Source of the DNA: DASYVD01 sp050693035
GTDB taxonomy: Bacteria; Actinomycetota; UBA4738; CALAEC01
Direction of reading: 5' to 3'
Assembly: GCA_050693035.1 (NCBI GenBank)
Contig: JBOGWB010000097.1
Coordinates: forward strand, 1-44,953
Length of the DNA: 44,953 nt
In this document: piece after piece, positions 32,796 to 40,564 of the stretch
Numbering within the stretch: position 1 is the stretch's first letter
Layout of the letters: each line of letters starts with the position of its first letter
The notes under the pieces: generated by a model
What the model saw: only the letters and a program-made list of their open reading frames with translations
Databases searched by the model: none
What the model was told of the DNA's origin: nothing
Made by a program: the position numbers and the translations under genes

Positions 32796-34436
32796 ATGAG
32801 GGTGGAGGAGAAGGCTCAACGAGGCCAGAAGGGCGTCGGGCGCTCTGGCACCGACCGCGCGATGTCGGTGTTGGCCGTGGTGGTTTCTCTTCTGTCGCTG
32901 GGCGCCGTGGGTCTGGGAGCCCGTGTGTTCGCGGAGTATCAGTGGAACAGCTTCGTCGGCTACGACTCCCCGTATCTCTTCCCGGTGCCTCCCGGCCCGG
33001 AGACGCAACCGCTCACCGACGAGGTCGTGATCATCGTCGTCGACGGACTCCGTGCCGATGTGGCCAGAACGCTTCCCACCTTCCAGCAGGTCGCCGAGGA
33101 TGGCTCGTTCCTCACTGGCCGCACTTCCCAGCCCTCGTTGTCGCTTCCGGGCTGGACCCTGCTCACCACCGGCGCTCCGCCGGAGATCAGCGGGGTGACG
33201 ACCAACTGGTACGAAGGCCCGGTGCGGGTGGACAGCCTGTTCACATCAGGAGAGCGAGCAGGGATCACCACGTCGATCGCCGGCCACTCGGCCTGGGAAC
33301 AGTTGTATGGGGATGTGATCACCGAGGGTTGGTTCGGAGCCCGGGACGACGCGGCGAGCGACGAGGAGGTCGGCCGTCAGGCGATCCGGATCCTTCGCCG
33401 GCTGCATCCGGAGCTCCTTCTCGTTCATCTTCCCGACGTGGACAACACGGGGCACACGCTTGGGGTAGGGCCCGAGTACTTGCAGGCAGCGGAGCGGGCA
33501 GACGCGATCATTGCCCGCATCCTCGAAGAAGCCGGTACGGATGCCACCGTCATCCTCACTTCGGATCACGGTCACATCGACGCGGGGGGCCACGGAGGGG
33601 CAGAGGACGTCGTGACCACTACGCCACTCGTCGTGGCCGGGCCGGGGACCGTGATCGGTGCCACCGGGGAGGTGTCACAGGCCGACGTGGCTCCAACGGT
33701 CGCCGCGCTGCTCGGGTTGTCGCGACCGACGCATGCGGTCGGAACGGTCCTGGAGGGACTTCTCGACACCAGCCAGCAGCAGCGCGACGACATCCGCGAG
33801 GCTCACGCCCAGGTCGAGGAAATGTTCTTCGGGCGGGCCGGCGCCGTGCTCGGTGGTGAGGCGCACGATACCGCGTCGTTGGAGCGCCTCCAGGAAGCGA
33901 AGGCTCGGCGCTCGGCGCTCATCCGATTTCCCCTGATCGTGCTGATGCTCGCTGCCGCGGCGATCATCGTGGTGTTCGCCACCAGGCGGCTTCACGGTGG
34001 AGCTCTGCTCACGGGCGTCCTGATCTTCGTGGGTGTCTGGGTGGGTCTCTTCTTCGCCCGGGGCCTTACGCTCTCGTTCTCGGAGTTCAACACGGAAGCC
34101 CAGATCGCGAGATTCCTGCTCGCGCGGACCGTCGACTCGGTCATCGCCGCCGCGGCCGCTGGCTTGGTGACTGGGCTGATCGCCGGGCGGCGAGGAGCGC
34201 AGGGGTGGTTCCGCCACGGCGTTGGTCTTGCCGCATGGATCCTCCTCACCCTGGGCGCCATCGTGGGGGCCTTCGTGGTCGTGTATGGGTGGGACTTCGA
34301 GTTTGGGCTCCCCAACCTCACCGCGGCTTTCGCCGAGTACCTGGCCCTCCTGGCCATGCTGGGCGTAGGAGCCGGGGCCATGCTGATCGCCCTGTCGTCC
34401 ACGGCCGGTGCGTGGGTGGCCAGGCCCCGCGAGTGA
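32796..34436 (+). CDS. Alkaline phosphatase-superfamily membrane protein (PigN/phosphodiesterase-like)
   Basis: A 546-residue protein. After one N-terminal membrane anchor comes an extracellular metalloenzyme domain with VIIVVDGLRADVA, the likely nucleophile region GRTSQPSLSLPGWTLLTTGAPPEISGV, LLVHLPDVDNTGH and SDHGHIDAGGHGG, the metal-ligand motifs of the superfamily. The C-terminal third has about five more membrane helices. The layout resembles phosphoethanolamine or phosphoglycerol transferases and PigN-type enzymes that act on lipids or glycans; the substrate is unknown. The ATG at 32796 is preferred to an upstream TTG. Confidence 0.85.
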   Translation: MRVEEKAQRGQKGVGRSGTDRAMSVLAVVVSLLSLGAVGLGARVFAEYQWNSFVGYDSPYLFPVPPGPETQPLTDEVVIIVVDGLRADVARTLPTFQQVAEDGSFLTGRTSQPSLSLPGWTLLTTGAPPEISGVTTNWYEGPVRVDSLFTSGERAGITTSIAGHSAWEQLYGDVITEGWFGARDDAASDEEVGRQAIRILRRLHPELLLVHLPDVDNTGHTLGVGPEYLQAAERADAIIARILEEAGTDATVILTSDHGHIDAGGHGGAEDVVTTTPLVVAGPGTVIGATGEVSQADVAPTVAALLGLSRPTHAVGTVLEGLLDTSQQQRDDIREAHAQVEEMFFGRAGAVLGGEAHDTASLERLQEAKARRSALIRFPLIVLMLAAAAIIVVFATRRLHGGALLTGVLIFVGVWVGLFFARGLTLSFSEFNTEAQIARFLLARTVDSVIAAAAAGLVTGLIAGRRGAQGWFRHGVGLAAWILLTLGAIVGAFVVVYGWDFEFGLPNLTAAFAEYLALLAMLGVGAGAMLIALSSTAGAWVARPRE

Positions 34437-34503
34437 CGGGATCCGTCCGACGCCTCCCCCGCCCCCGGATATGCTGGCAATGAGCGCTCTTCAGGGAGGC
34501 ATC

Positions 34504-35031
34504 GTGATTGAGTCAGAGGGACAGACACAGGAACCTGTGGTGGTGCCCCCTCAGGGCTGGCCCGTGGACCCGCCCCCCCACCAGCCACAGGCAGAGGAGG
34601 AGGCGGGCACCCAGGGGGACGCCATCGAGCACCCTGCCAAGCTCCTTCGGATCGCCTCGATGATCCGCGAGTTGCTCGAGGAGGTCCGCCAAGCGCACCT
34701 CGATGAGGCAGGGAGGCGACGACTCCAGACCGTATACGAACGGTCGCTCCAGGAGCTCAAGGAGGTCCTGTCCGAGAATCTGCAGAAAGAGTTGGACGCC
34801 CTTGCCATCCCATTCAACGAGACCCCATCCGAGTCGGAACTGCGAGTGGCCCAGGCTCAATTGGTGGGCTGGCTAGAGGGACTCTTTCACGGGATCCAGG
34901 CTGCTCTGTGGGCCCAGCAGGCGATGGCTCGGGCGCAGTTCGAGGAGATCCGAAGGCGGGGGCTGCCGAGCCATGCCATGCCGCCACATCGTCCGGACTC
35001 CTCGGGGGGGCCGCCGGGGCAGTACCTGTAG
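34504..35031 (+). CDS. bpa: Bacterial proteasome activator Bpa/PafE
   Basis: A 175-residue protein, almost exactly the size of the mycobacterial protein. The core is unmistakable: LLRIASMIRELLEEVRQAHLDEAGRRRL, LQELKEVLSENLQKELDALAIPF, SELRVAQAQLVGWLEGLFHGIQAALWAQQ, and the C-terminus GQYL that docks into the 20S proteasome. Bpa forms a dodecameric ring that opens the proteasome gate without ATP. The N-terminal 40 residues are Pro/Glu/Gln-rich and disordered-looking. The GTG at 34504 follows CAGGGAGG. It implies a proteasome elsewhere in the genome; prcA/prcB are not here. The nitroreductase gene starts 8 bases after it. Confidence 0.95.
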   Translation: MIESEGQTQEPVVVPPQGWPVDPPPHQPQAEEEAGTQGDAIEHPAKLLRIASMIRELLEEVRQAHLDEAGRRRLQTVYERSLQELKEVLSENLQKELDALAIPFNETPSESELRVAQAQLVGWLEGLFHGIQAALWAQQAMARAQFEEIRRRGLPSHAMPPHRPDSSGGPPGQYL

Positions 35032-35039
35032 CGCCGCCG

Positions 35040-36554
35040 ATGAAGGGGGCGTCGCTCCGCGCCTATCACGACCGAACCAAGCACACTCCTCGGAGCGTCC
35101 GCGAGAGCGGTCACTTCCTGGACTGGCGCAACGAGCCGTCGAGGTTCAAACGGTACGTTGGGCTCGATCCCGCTCCGTTGCCGCGATTCGATCCCACCGG
35201 TGTGCCGGCGTTCGAAGCCCTCGCCAGGTCCGCCGACCCCGTCGGGGAAGCGCCGGTTGCCATCGAAGGACTCTCTCACCTGCTGTTTCATTCCGCGGGA
35301 GTCTCGCGAACGTTCCGCTCCGACTTCGGGGAGTTCCATTTCCGCACCTATGCCTCCGCGGGAGCCCTGTACCCGATCGAGGTCTATGTCGTGGCGGGGG
35401 AGGTCCAAGGGCTGGAGCCGGGCGTCTACCATTACGCGCCGCTCGAGCATGGTCTGATCCTTCTGCGTCGGGGAGACTTCCGAGGAAGCACCGGACTCGC
35501 GGGCGCGCTTTCCGGCGCCGCGACCGTGATCCTCACGGGGATCCCGCGACGGACAGCGTGGAAGTACGGGACGCGAGGCTTCCGCCATCTCTACTGGGAC
35601 GCCGGGATGATCCTGGCCAACATGCTCGCTTCGGCTGCTGCACTTGACGTGCGAGCACGGATCCATCTCGGCTTCCTCGACAGGGCCGCCAACGACACTG
35701 TCGGAGTCGATGGCCGCACCGAGTTCGCGTTGTGTGCGATGGCGATGGGCATCGGAGGGACTCCGGCCCCGATCGATGTCCCTCCCCTCGAACAGGAGGC
35801 GGAGCCTGCGTCCGCCCCGGCGCAGGGTGACCCCGCGATCGAGGAAGCTCACGAAGCGATGGAGCTGGGCTCAAGGAACGAGGTCGGAGTGTTCCAGGGC
35901 GGTGCGCCCGAAGTGTCGCCGCACCAGGACGAGCACCTCTTCCCCTCGGTGACCCCGCTTGCTCAGGAGATGCTCTCCACCGACCCCATTGAGAAGGTGA
36001 TCCGAAGGCGTGGATCCAGCCGGCTTTTCGCGCGGGAGTCAACGCCCGCTTCGGAGTTCGCGGCGATCCTCGACCACGCCCTCGTCGGCGTACCTGGTGA
36101 CTGGCTGCGGGACGCCAGATCGGTTCATCCCGTGGTCATGGCGGCTGCTCTGGACGGCCTTCCGTCCGGCATCCACGACTATTCGCCTGGCGGGCGATTC
36201 TTGCTGCGCCGAGCGGGGACGTTCCGAAGCGAGGCCGGGTACCTGTGCCTGGAGCAGCGGCTCGGAGCCGACGCGGCCGCGGTGACCCTCCTTCTTTGTG
36301 ACCTCGACCGAACCCTCGAAGGGTTGGGAAGCCGCGGGTACGCGGCTGCCCAGCTCGAGGCGGCCATCGTGGCCGGCCGGATCTATCTGGGAGCGTACGC
36401 TCAGTGTCTGGGTACCAGCGGCATCACCTTCTATGACGACGACGTCCGCCGGTTCCTGGGCACCGAGCTCGAGCCCATGCTCGTGGTGGTCAGCGGCACG
36501 GAGGGTCGCCGGGCCGCGATCCGGCGATGCCGAAGGACCCTCCAGCCGTCATGA
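35040..36554 (+). CDS. SagB-like protein with two nitroreductase domains
   Basis: A 504-residue protein. The first half (about 1-260) has the SagB/ThcOx-type nitroreductase pattern: HDRTKHTPRSVRESGHFLDW, LSHLLFHSAGVSRTFRSDFGEFHFRTYASAGALYPIEVYV, GVYHYAPLEHGL and YWDAGMILANMLASAAALDV. The second half repeats it (about 315-500): EKVIRRRGSSRLFARESTPASEFAAILDHAL, GIHDYSPGGRFLLRRAG and AAIVAGRIYLGAYAQCLG. Such FMN enzymes oxidise azolines in peptide natural products or carry out other oxidoreductions, but no YcaO cyclase or precursor peptide is nearby. It is tightly linked to bpa upstream. Confidence 0.83.
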   Translation: MKGASLRAYHDRTKHTPRSVRESGHFLDWRNEPSRFKRYVGLDPAPLPRFDPTGVPAFEALARSADPVGEAPVAIEGLSHLLFHSAGVSRTFRSDFGEFHFRTYASAGALYPIEVYVVAGEVQGLEPGVYHYAPLEHGLILLRRGDFRGSTGLAGALSGAATVILTGIPRRTAWKYGTRGFRHLYWDAGMILANMLASAAALDVRARIHLGFLDRAANDTVGVDGRTEFALCAMAMGIGGTPAPIDVPPLEQEAEPASAPAQGDPAIEEAHEAMELGSRNEVGVFQGGAPEVSPHQDEHLFPSVTPLAQEMLSTDPIEKVIRRRGSSRLFARESTPASEFAAILDHALVGVPGDWLRDARSVHPVVMAAALDGLPSGIHDYSPGGRFLLRRAGTFRSEAGYLCLEQRLGADAAAVTLLLCDLDRTLEGLGSRGYAAAQLEAAIVAGRIYLGAYAQCLGTSGITFYDDDVRRFLGTELEPMLVVVSGTEGRRAAIRRCRRTLQPS

Positions 36555-36588
36555 TGTTCGCCGTGGGAGGAGGGAAGGGGCGCGTGGC

Positions 36589-36957
36589 ATGAGGGGCGCC
36601 CATCTCGTCGTCGGGTGGTTCATCGTTGGATCCTTTGGGCTTCTCTCGCTCTGGGGGCTGGTGACCTGGATCATCAGACGTGGCCCGGGACGGGCGTTCT
36701 GGTGGCTGGTGGCCGCCGTGCAGGTTGCCCTGATCTTGCAGCTCGTGGGCGGCGTGATCCTGCTACTGCTGGGAGGCCGACGCCCCATCCTCCACTACGC
36801 CTACGGAGTGGTCTTCCCTCTGCTCGTCCTGGTGGGTGCCCATTGGATCGCCCGCGAAGTGCTTCCGGAGCGTCCGTGGGCGGCCTTCGCCGTGGCATCG
36901 TTCATCGCCTGCGGCCTGACCCTCCGGGCCCTGACCACCGGCCTAGGGATCGGCTGA
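36589..36957 (+). CDS. Small four-helix membrane protein
   Basis: A 122-residue protein with four predicted membrane helices (about 7-28, 36-58, 66-86 and 96-118) and short charged loops (RRGPGR, GGRRPIL). It begins MRGAHLVVGWFIVGSFGLL. The family is not recognised; the form resembles small integral proteins next to respiratory or cell-envelope genes, but nothing more specific is visible. The ATG at 36589 follows GGAGGAGGGAAGGGG. It is co-directional with its neighbours. Confidence 0.65.
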   Translation: MRGAHLVVGWFIVGSFGLLSLWGLVTWIIRRGPGRAFWWLVAAVQVALILQLVGGVILLLLGGRRPILHYAYGVVFPLLVLVGAHWIAREVLPERPWAAFAVASFIACGLTLRALTTGLGIG

Positions 36958-37070
36958 CCGGACGCCCCGCCGAGCCGGATGCGGGCTGACCTGCGAGACC
37001 TGTTATCGTTTCGCTCGCGGCCGGGATGATGAAGGCACCGGCCGCCGCGGAGACGAGATACGGAGGTTCG

Positions 37071-37382
37071 GTGGCACGTCGAAGAGGAGCACGGCCGCGG
37101 GCGCGTCCCTCGCGTCCTCCCCAGACGGCGGAGGAGCGGGCGAAGCGCGTCGAGCGGGCCGGCCCGCAGAAGGAGGCCGCTCTCCAGGTTGAGGGCACGG
37201 TCGCGGAGTCCCTTCCCAACACCATGTTTCGAATCGACCTCGACAACGGCCACCGCATCCTGGGCCACATCTCGGGACGGATGCGCAAGCACTACATCCG
37301 GATCCTCCCGGGCGACCGGGTCACCGTGGAACTCTCGCCCTACGACCTGACCCGCGGGCGGATCGTGTACCGCCACCGCTGA
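37071..37382 (+). CDS. infA: Translation initiation factor IF-1 with basic N-terminal extension
   Basis: The last 70 residues are a textbook IF-1 S1/OB fold: VEGTVAESLPNTMFRIDLDNGHRILGHISG, MRKHYIRILPGDRVTVELSPYDLTRGRIVYRHR. In front of it lies an extension of about 33 residues rich in Arg, Pro and Ala (ARRRGARPRARPSRPPQ, then AEERAKRVERAG). No start codon exists closer to the IF-1 core, so the extension is real unless a rare codon is used. The GTG at 37071 has GGAGG at 37062-37066; the ATG at 37026 would add 15 more residues. The gene is not next to ribosomal protein genes, its usual place. Confidence 0.9.
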   Translation: MARRRGARPRARPSRPPQTAEERAKRVERAGPQKEAALQVEGTVAESLPNTMFRIDLDNGHRILGHISGRMRKHYIRILPGDRVTVELSPYDLTRGRIVYRHR

Positions 37383-37389
37383 GGCGGGC

Positions 37390-38604
37390 ATGATCACTCG
37401 CCGTCTGATCCTCCCGGCGCTGGTGGTCGCCATCGTGGCGGTGTGGTGGGCCTCGGGATTCGGACGGCTTCCCACCGAACCACGCCGGTTCTTCACCGAG
37501 CAGGAGATCGCGAGAGCGAACGAGTACCAGGGACCCAGGTACGCGGCGTACGCAATCGGCACCGTCCTGGGCCTGGTGGTCCTGGGAGCTTTGGCGTTCA
37601 CCTCAGCCGGGGATCTCCTGCTTCGACCGGCCAGATCATGGCCCTGGCCGCTGTCCGCCGGGGGCGCGGTGGTTCTCACGACGGTGGCCGTGGCCGTCGT
37701 GAGGCTGCCGGTCTCGTTCTGGCGCGGGTACCTGCACGAGCGGGCCTGGGGCTTCTCCACGCAGTCGGTGGCCGGCTGGCTCGGTGACTGGGGAAAGGGT
37801 CTCGGCGTCTCCGTCCTGATCAGTGCCCTCATCCTGGTGGGTCTCGTCGCCCTGATCCGGTTGCTGCCCCAGGCGTGGCCCGCGGTCGCTGCCGTCGGCG
37901 GCGCCGCGGTGATCGCGCTGCTCACCTACCTCTCGCCGGTGCTGTTCGAGCCCCTGTTCAATCGGTTCGAGCCTCTTCAGGACCGAGAGCTCGCCGCCGA
38001 GCTCATGCTGCTTGCGGACAGGGCGGGGGTCCCGGTGCGAGAGGTCCTCGTGTCCGACGCAAGCCGCCGCACGACCAAGGAGAACGCATACGTCTCCGGG
38101 TTCGGGACGACCCGTCGCCTGGTCGTCTACGACACGCTGCTGACGAATGCCGATCGGGACGAGATCGAGCTGGTCGTCGCCCACGAGCTGGGACACCGGC
38201 GCGATCACCACGTGGAGTGGGGCACCGTCATCGGAGCGGTCGCCGCTGCCGCGGGTGTCCTGGCCCTCTGGTTCCTCCTACGGTCAGATTCCGTCCTCCG
38301 GGCGGCCCGAGCATCGGCCCCGGCCGATCCGAGGATCGTGCCGTTCCTGATCTTCTCGGTGGCCCTTCTCAACCTCGTTGTCCTCCCGCCGAGCAACTGG
38401 CTCTCGCGGCGATTCGAGCGGACTGCCGACCGCTTCGCGCTGGAGCTGACGGGAGACGTGGACGCCTACGTCCGCACAGAACGCGGTCTGGCCCTGCGCA
38501 ACCTCTCCGACCTCGATCCCGGCCCCATCACGTATCGGTTCCTCTTCACTCATCCGTCGCCGGCCGAGCGCATCGCCATGGCCGTGGAGGTCGAACGGAC
38601 GTGA
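37390..38604 (+). CDS. M48 family metalloprotease (Ste24/CAAX protease-like)
   Basis: A 404-residue membrane protease. It has an N-terminal helix, further membrane segments before residue 210, the motif KENAYVSGFGTTRRLVVYDTLL, zinc site HELGH at 265-269 in VAHELGHRRDHHVEWG, and the downstream ERTADRFALELTGD containing the third zinc ligand. That order matches Ste24-type CAAX proteases and related M48 enzymes; bacterial substrates are mostly unknown. It starts 8 bases after infA. Its stop overlaps the GTG start of the hydrolase gene (GTGA), indicating coupling. Confidence 0.93.
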   Translation: MITRRLILPALVVAIVAVWWASGFGRLPTEPRRFFTEQEIARANEYQGPRYAAYAIGTVLGLVVLGALAFTSAGDLLLRPARSWPWPLSAGGAVVLTTVAVAVVRLPVSFWRGYLHERAWGFSTQSVAGWLGDWGKGLGVSVLISALILVGLVALIRLLPQAWPAVAAVGGAAVIALLTYLSPVLFEPLFNRFEPLQDRELAAELMLLADRAGVPVREVLVSDASRRTTKENAYVSGFGTTRRLVVYDTLLTNADRDEIELVVAHELGHRRDHHVEWGTVIGAVAAAAGVLALWFLLRSDSVLRAARASAPADPRIVPFLIFSVALLNLVVLPPSNWLSRRFERTADRFALELTGDVDAYVRTERGLALRNLSDLDPGPITYRFLFTHPSPAERIAMAVEVERT

Positions 38605-39263
38605 CCGGGCCCGACCCCACGATCGAGATCCCCGCCGGCGATGGGCGGTTGGAAGGGTCTCTGGGGCTCGTTGAAGCCCCCGTCGGGGTGGTGGTGTTCG
38701 CCCACGGAACGGGGAGCGGCCGAAACAGCCCCCGCAACCAGGCGGTGGCCCGGGCCCTGAGAGGTCGCGGGTTGGCCACGCTCCTGCTGGATCTCCTCAC
38801 TCCGGAGGAAGAGCTCGACCGGACCAACGTCTTCGACGTGCCGCTCCTGGCGGTCAGGCTGCTCGAGGCCACCTCCGAGCTCGGCCGTCTCCAGGAGACC
38901 GCGGGACTCCCGGTCGCCTACTTCGGCGCCAGCACCGGCGCCGCCGCGGCCCTGGTCGCAGCGGCGGAACGCCCGGAGACGGCCGCGGTGGTCTCCAGAG
39001 GGGGCCGTCCCGACCTGGCCGCCGACCGGTTGGCGGAGGTGCGGGCGCCCACACTGCTCATCGTGGGTGGGGCAGACCCCGTGGTCCTGGAGATGAATCG
39101 GGAGGCTGCGGCCCTGATGAGCTCCGAGAGGGACCTGGTGGTGATCCCGGGAGCGGGTCACCTGTTCGAGGAGCCCCGGGCCCTCGAAGAGGTCGCGCGG
39201 CTGGCGGGAGACTGGTTCACGCGACACATGGAAGCGAGCACCGCGGGAGGGGAAAGGTCCTAA
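38601..39263 (+). CDS. Alpha/beta hydrolase (dienelactone hydrolase-like)
   Basis: A 220-residue enzyme with VVVFAHGTGSGRNSPRNQAVARAL (oxyanion region), nucleophile elbow FGASTGAAAAL, the acid in LIVGGADPVV and histidine in IPGAGHLFEEP. This is the typical set of a small alpha/beta hydrolase acting on esters or lactones; some relatives are predicted to be accompanied by phosphoribosyltransferase domains, absent here. It starts with GTG overlapping the M48 stop codon. A strong hairpin directly after its stop codon closes the operon. Confidence 0.88.
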   Translation: MTGPDPTIEIPAGDGRLEGSLGLVEAPVGVVVFAHGTGSGRNSPRNQAVARALRGRGLATLLLDLLTPEEELDRTNVFDVPLLAVRLLEATSELGRLQETAGLPVAYFGASTGAAAALVAAAERPETAAVVSRGGRPDLAADRLAEVRAPTLLIVGGADPVVLEMNREAAALMSSERDLVVIPGAGHLFEEPRALEEVARLAGDWFTRHMEASTAGGERS

Positions 39264-39266
39264 AAC

Positions 39267-39300
39267 GGAACCGCCGGAGTCCGAAGACTCCAGCGGTTCC
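39267..39300 (+). terminator. Strong hairpin at operon end
   Basis: GGAACCGC-C-GGAGTC, loop CGAA, then GACTCC-A-GCGGTTCC: a 14-base-pair stem with one C:A mismatch and a tetraloop, starting 4 bases after the hydrolase stop codon. There is no U tract, as often in high-GC actinomycetes, so termination efficiency is uncertain. It is preceded by TAAAA, which would give a U run on the other strand. Confidence 0.7.
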
Positions 39301-39373
39301 ACGGCGATTTATAGACCACACCTCCTCGACCACGCAAGCGTTCGCTCCGCTTTTGTCACTCTTTTTGCCCCGA

Positions 39374-39412
39374 CGCAGGTCACCTGGTCGCGGCGGACTG
39401 TATCGACCTGCG
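39374..39412. promoter_or_regulatory. Spaced inverted repeat CGCAGGTC-N23-GACCTGCG
   Basis: Perfect 8-base arms at 39374-39381 and 39405-39412 flank 23 bases. A possible -10 TACAGT follows at 39416-39421, so the repeat would cover the -35 region of the 39456 gene. It may be an operator half-site pair. Confidence 0.3.
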
Positions 39413-39455
39413 TGCTACAGTTGCCGCGGTCCCCGCAATCACCCCTGGAGGTCGT

Positions 39456-39791
39456 ATGGATGAGCAGTCTGCACGCACAGTCTGGGAAGGGAGCATCGGA
39501 AAGACGCCAATGCGCGTCGATGTGCTCCCGTCGGGACGCATCGCCGCTACGTGGCGGATCGGCGGGTCGGAGCGCCGATCGGTGGTGGAGACGATCGAGC
39601 AGTTCGAGCGAACGGTGCTCTTCCAGCTGATGATCTCGGCCCCCCCCGAGGACGACTCCGTGGCCTCCGAAGTCATCGCGGCGGTCGAGAAGGCCCGGGT
39701 CGACCTGCCGGATCCCGCCACTCTCCCTCGTGCCCGGCGGTCCCGTAGCCGGCCCCAGCGTCGGAATCGCCCCCAGCGCCGGCGCCGCTGA
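39456..39791 (+). CDS. Hypothetical protein with basic C-terminal tail, 111 residues
   Basis: I do not recognise this family. The first 85 residues form a compact domain (TVWEGSIGKTPMRVDVLPSG, RIAATWRIGGSERRSVVETIEQFERTVLFQLMIS), followed by a tail of Arg/Pro/Gln-rich sequence (RARRSRSRPQRRNRPQRRRR). Such tails often bind nucleic acid. CCTGGAGG precedes the ATG. It is the first gene after the hairpin at 39267 and lies upstream of a winged-helix/AT-hook gene. Confidence 0.6.
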   Translation: MDEQSARTVWEGSIGKTPMRVDVLPSGRIAATWRIGGSERRSVVETIEQFERTVLFQLMISAPPEDDSVASEVIAAVEKARVDLPDPATLPRARRSRSRPQRRNRPQRRRR

Positions 39792-39876
39792 CCCAGACCC
39801 ACTGGCTCCCGGGCGCCGTCGGCACACCCCGCACCCCTCGCTCAGGAGCGTCTATCCGTAGTAGAAAGGTGGCTCG

Positions 39877-40530
39877 ATGAACGTTCAAAGCCTGCGCGAG
39901 AGCAACGCCATCCTGGCTGCTGCGGCGGCCCGGTGGCAGCCGGGGGAGAGGATCGAGGCCACGCCGGCGGAACTGGCCGAAGAGGCCGGACTGGACAGCC
40001 GGCTCGGAGCCGCCCGCGCGATACGAGCCCTCATCTCCCGAGGTCGCATCGAACAGGACGGCCGCGGGTACCGGCTGCTCGACGCCCGGCCTCTCGCCGA
40101 GGGTGAACCCACCTCGGTCCATCGCCCCGTTCGTCGGCGCAAGCGAGGTCGCCCGAGGACCGGGGAGGAGGACGCGCTTCCCACGTACGAGCAGGTGGGA
40201 AAGGTGGTGATCGAGCGTCTCATCGAACTCTCCGCCGAGGCCGCGGAGATGAGGGCCGCCCTGGAGCGAGCCCGAGCCGAAGCCGAAGCCGCTCGCCGGG
40301 AGGCGGTGGAAGTCAACCGGGCGGCCGCTGAGGATCGACGCCGGGCCCAGTCGCTGGAGGACGAGGTCAGCGCCCTCAGGCGCCGGCTGGAGATGACCGA
40401 GGGCAACCTCCGCTCGCTGGTGCAAGCGGCCCGTCAGCGACCAGCCGCGCCGCTCGAGGACACCGACGCCAAGGCCATCCTGGACATCCTCTCGAGGACG
40501 GGGGCCGGGGCGGACCGCGGAGGGGATTGA
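39877..40530 (+). CDS. Winged-helix protein with AT-hook and coiled coil
   Basis: A 217-residue protein of three parts. Residues about 1-70 look like a winged helix (TPAELAEEAGLDSRLGAARAIRALISRGRIEQDGRGYRLLDA). Residues about 85-100 hold an AT-hook core flanked by Arg/Lys (RRRKRGRPRTGEED), which inserts in the minor groove of AT-rich DNA. Residues about 115-190 are a long coiled coil rich in Ala, Glu and Arg. The rest is a short conserved-looking end (DTDAKAILDILSR). I infer a chromosomal DNA-binding protein, perhaps nucleoid-associated; I know no named homologue. Confidence 0.7.
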   Translation: MNVQSLRESNAILAAAAARWQPGERIEATPAELAEEAGLDSRLGAARAIRALISRGRIEQDGRGYRLLDARPLAEGEPTSVHRPVRRRKRGRPRTGEEDALPTYEQVGKVVIERLIELSAEAAEMRAALERARAEAEAARREAVEVNRAAAEDRRRAQSLEDEVSALRRRLEMTEGNLRSLVQAARQRPAAPLEDTDAKAILDILSRTGAGADRGGD

Positions 40531-40564
40531 GCGGCTCGATCAGGCGCAGTCCGTTCCCTGCGGG

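Noticed and set aside
35040..36554. A thiazole/oxazole-modified peptide cluster around the SagB-like gene
   Set aside because: No YcaO protein, precursor peptide, leader peptidase or transporter lies nearby; the fused double nitroreductase alone is not evidence for one.
39309..39827. A 172-codon minus-strand frame after the hairpin
   Set aside because: It is antisense to the 39456 gene, which has a good ribosome binding site, and has no domain or signal of its own.
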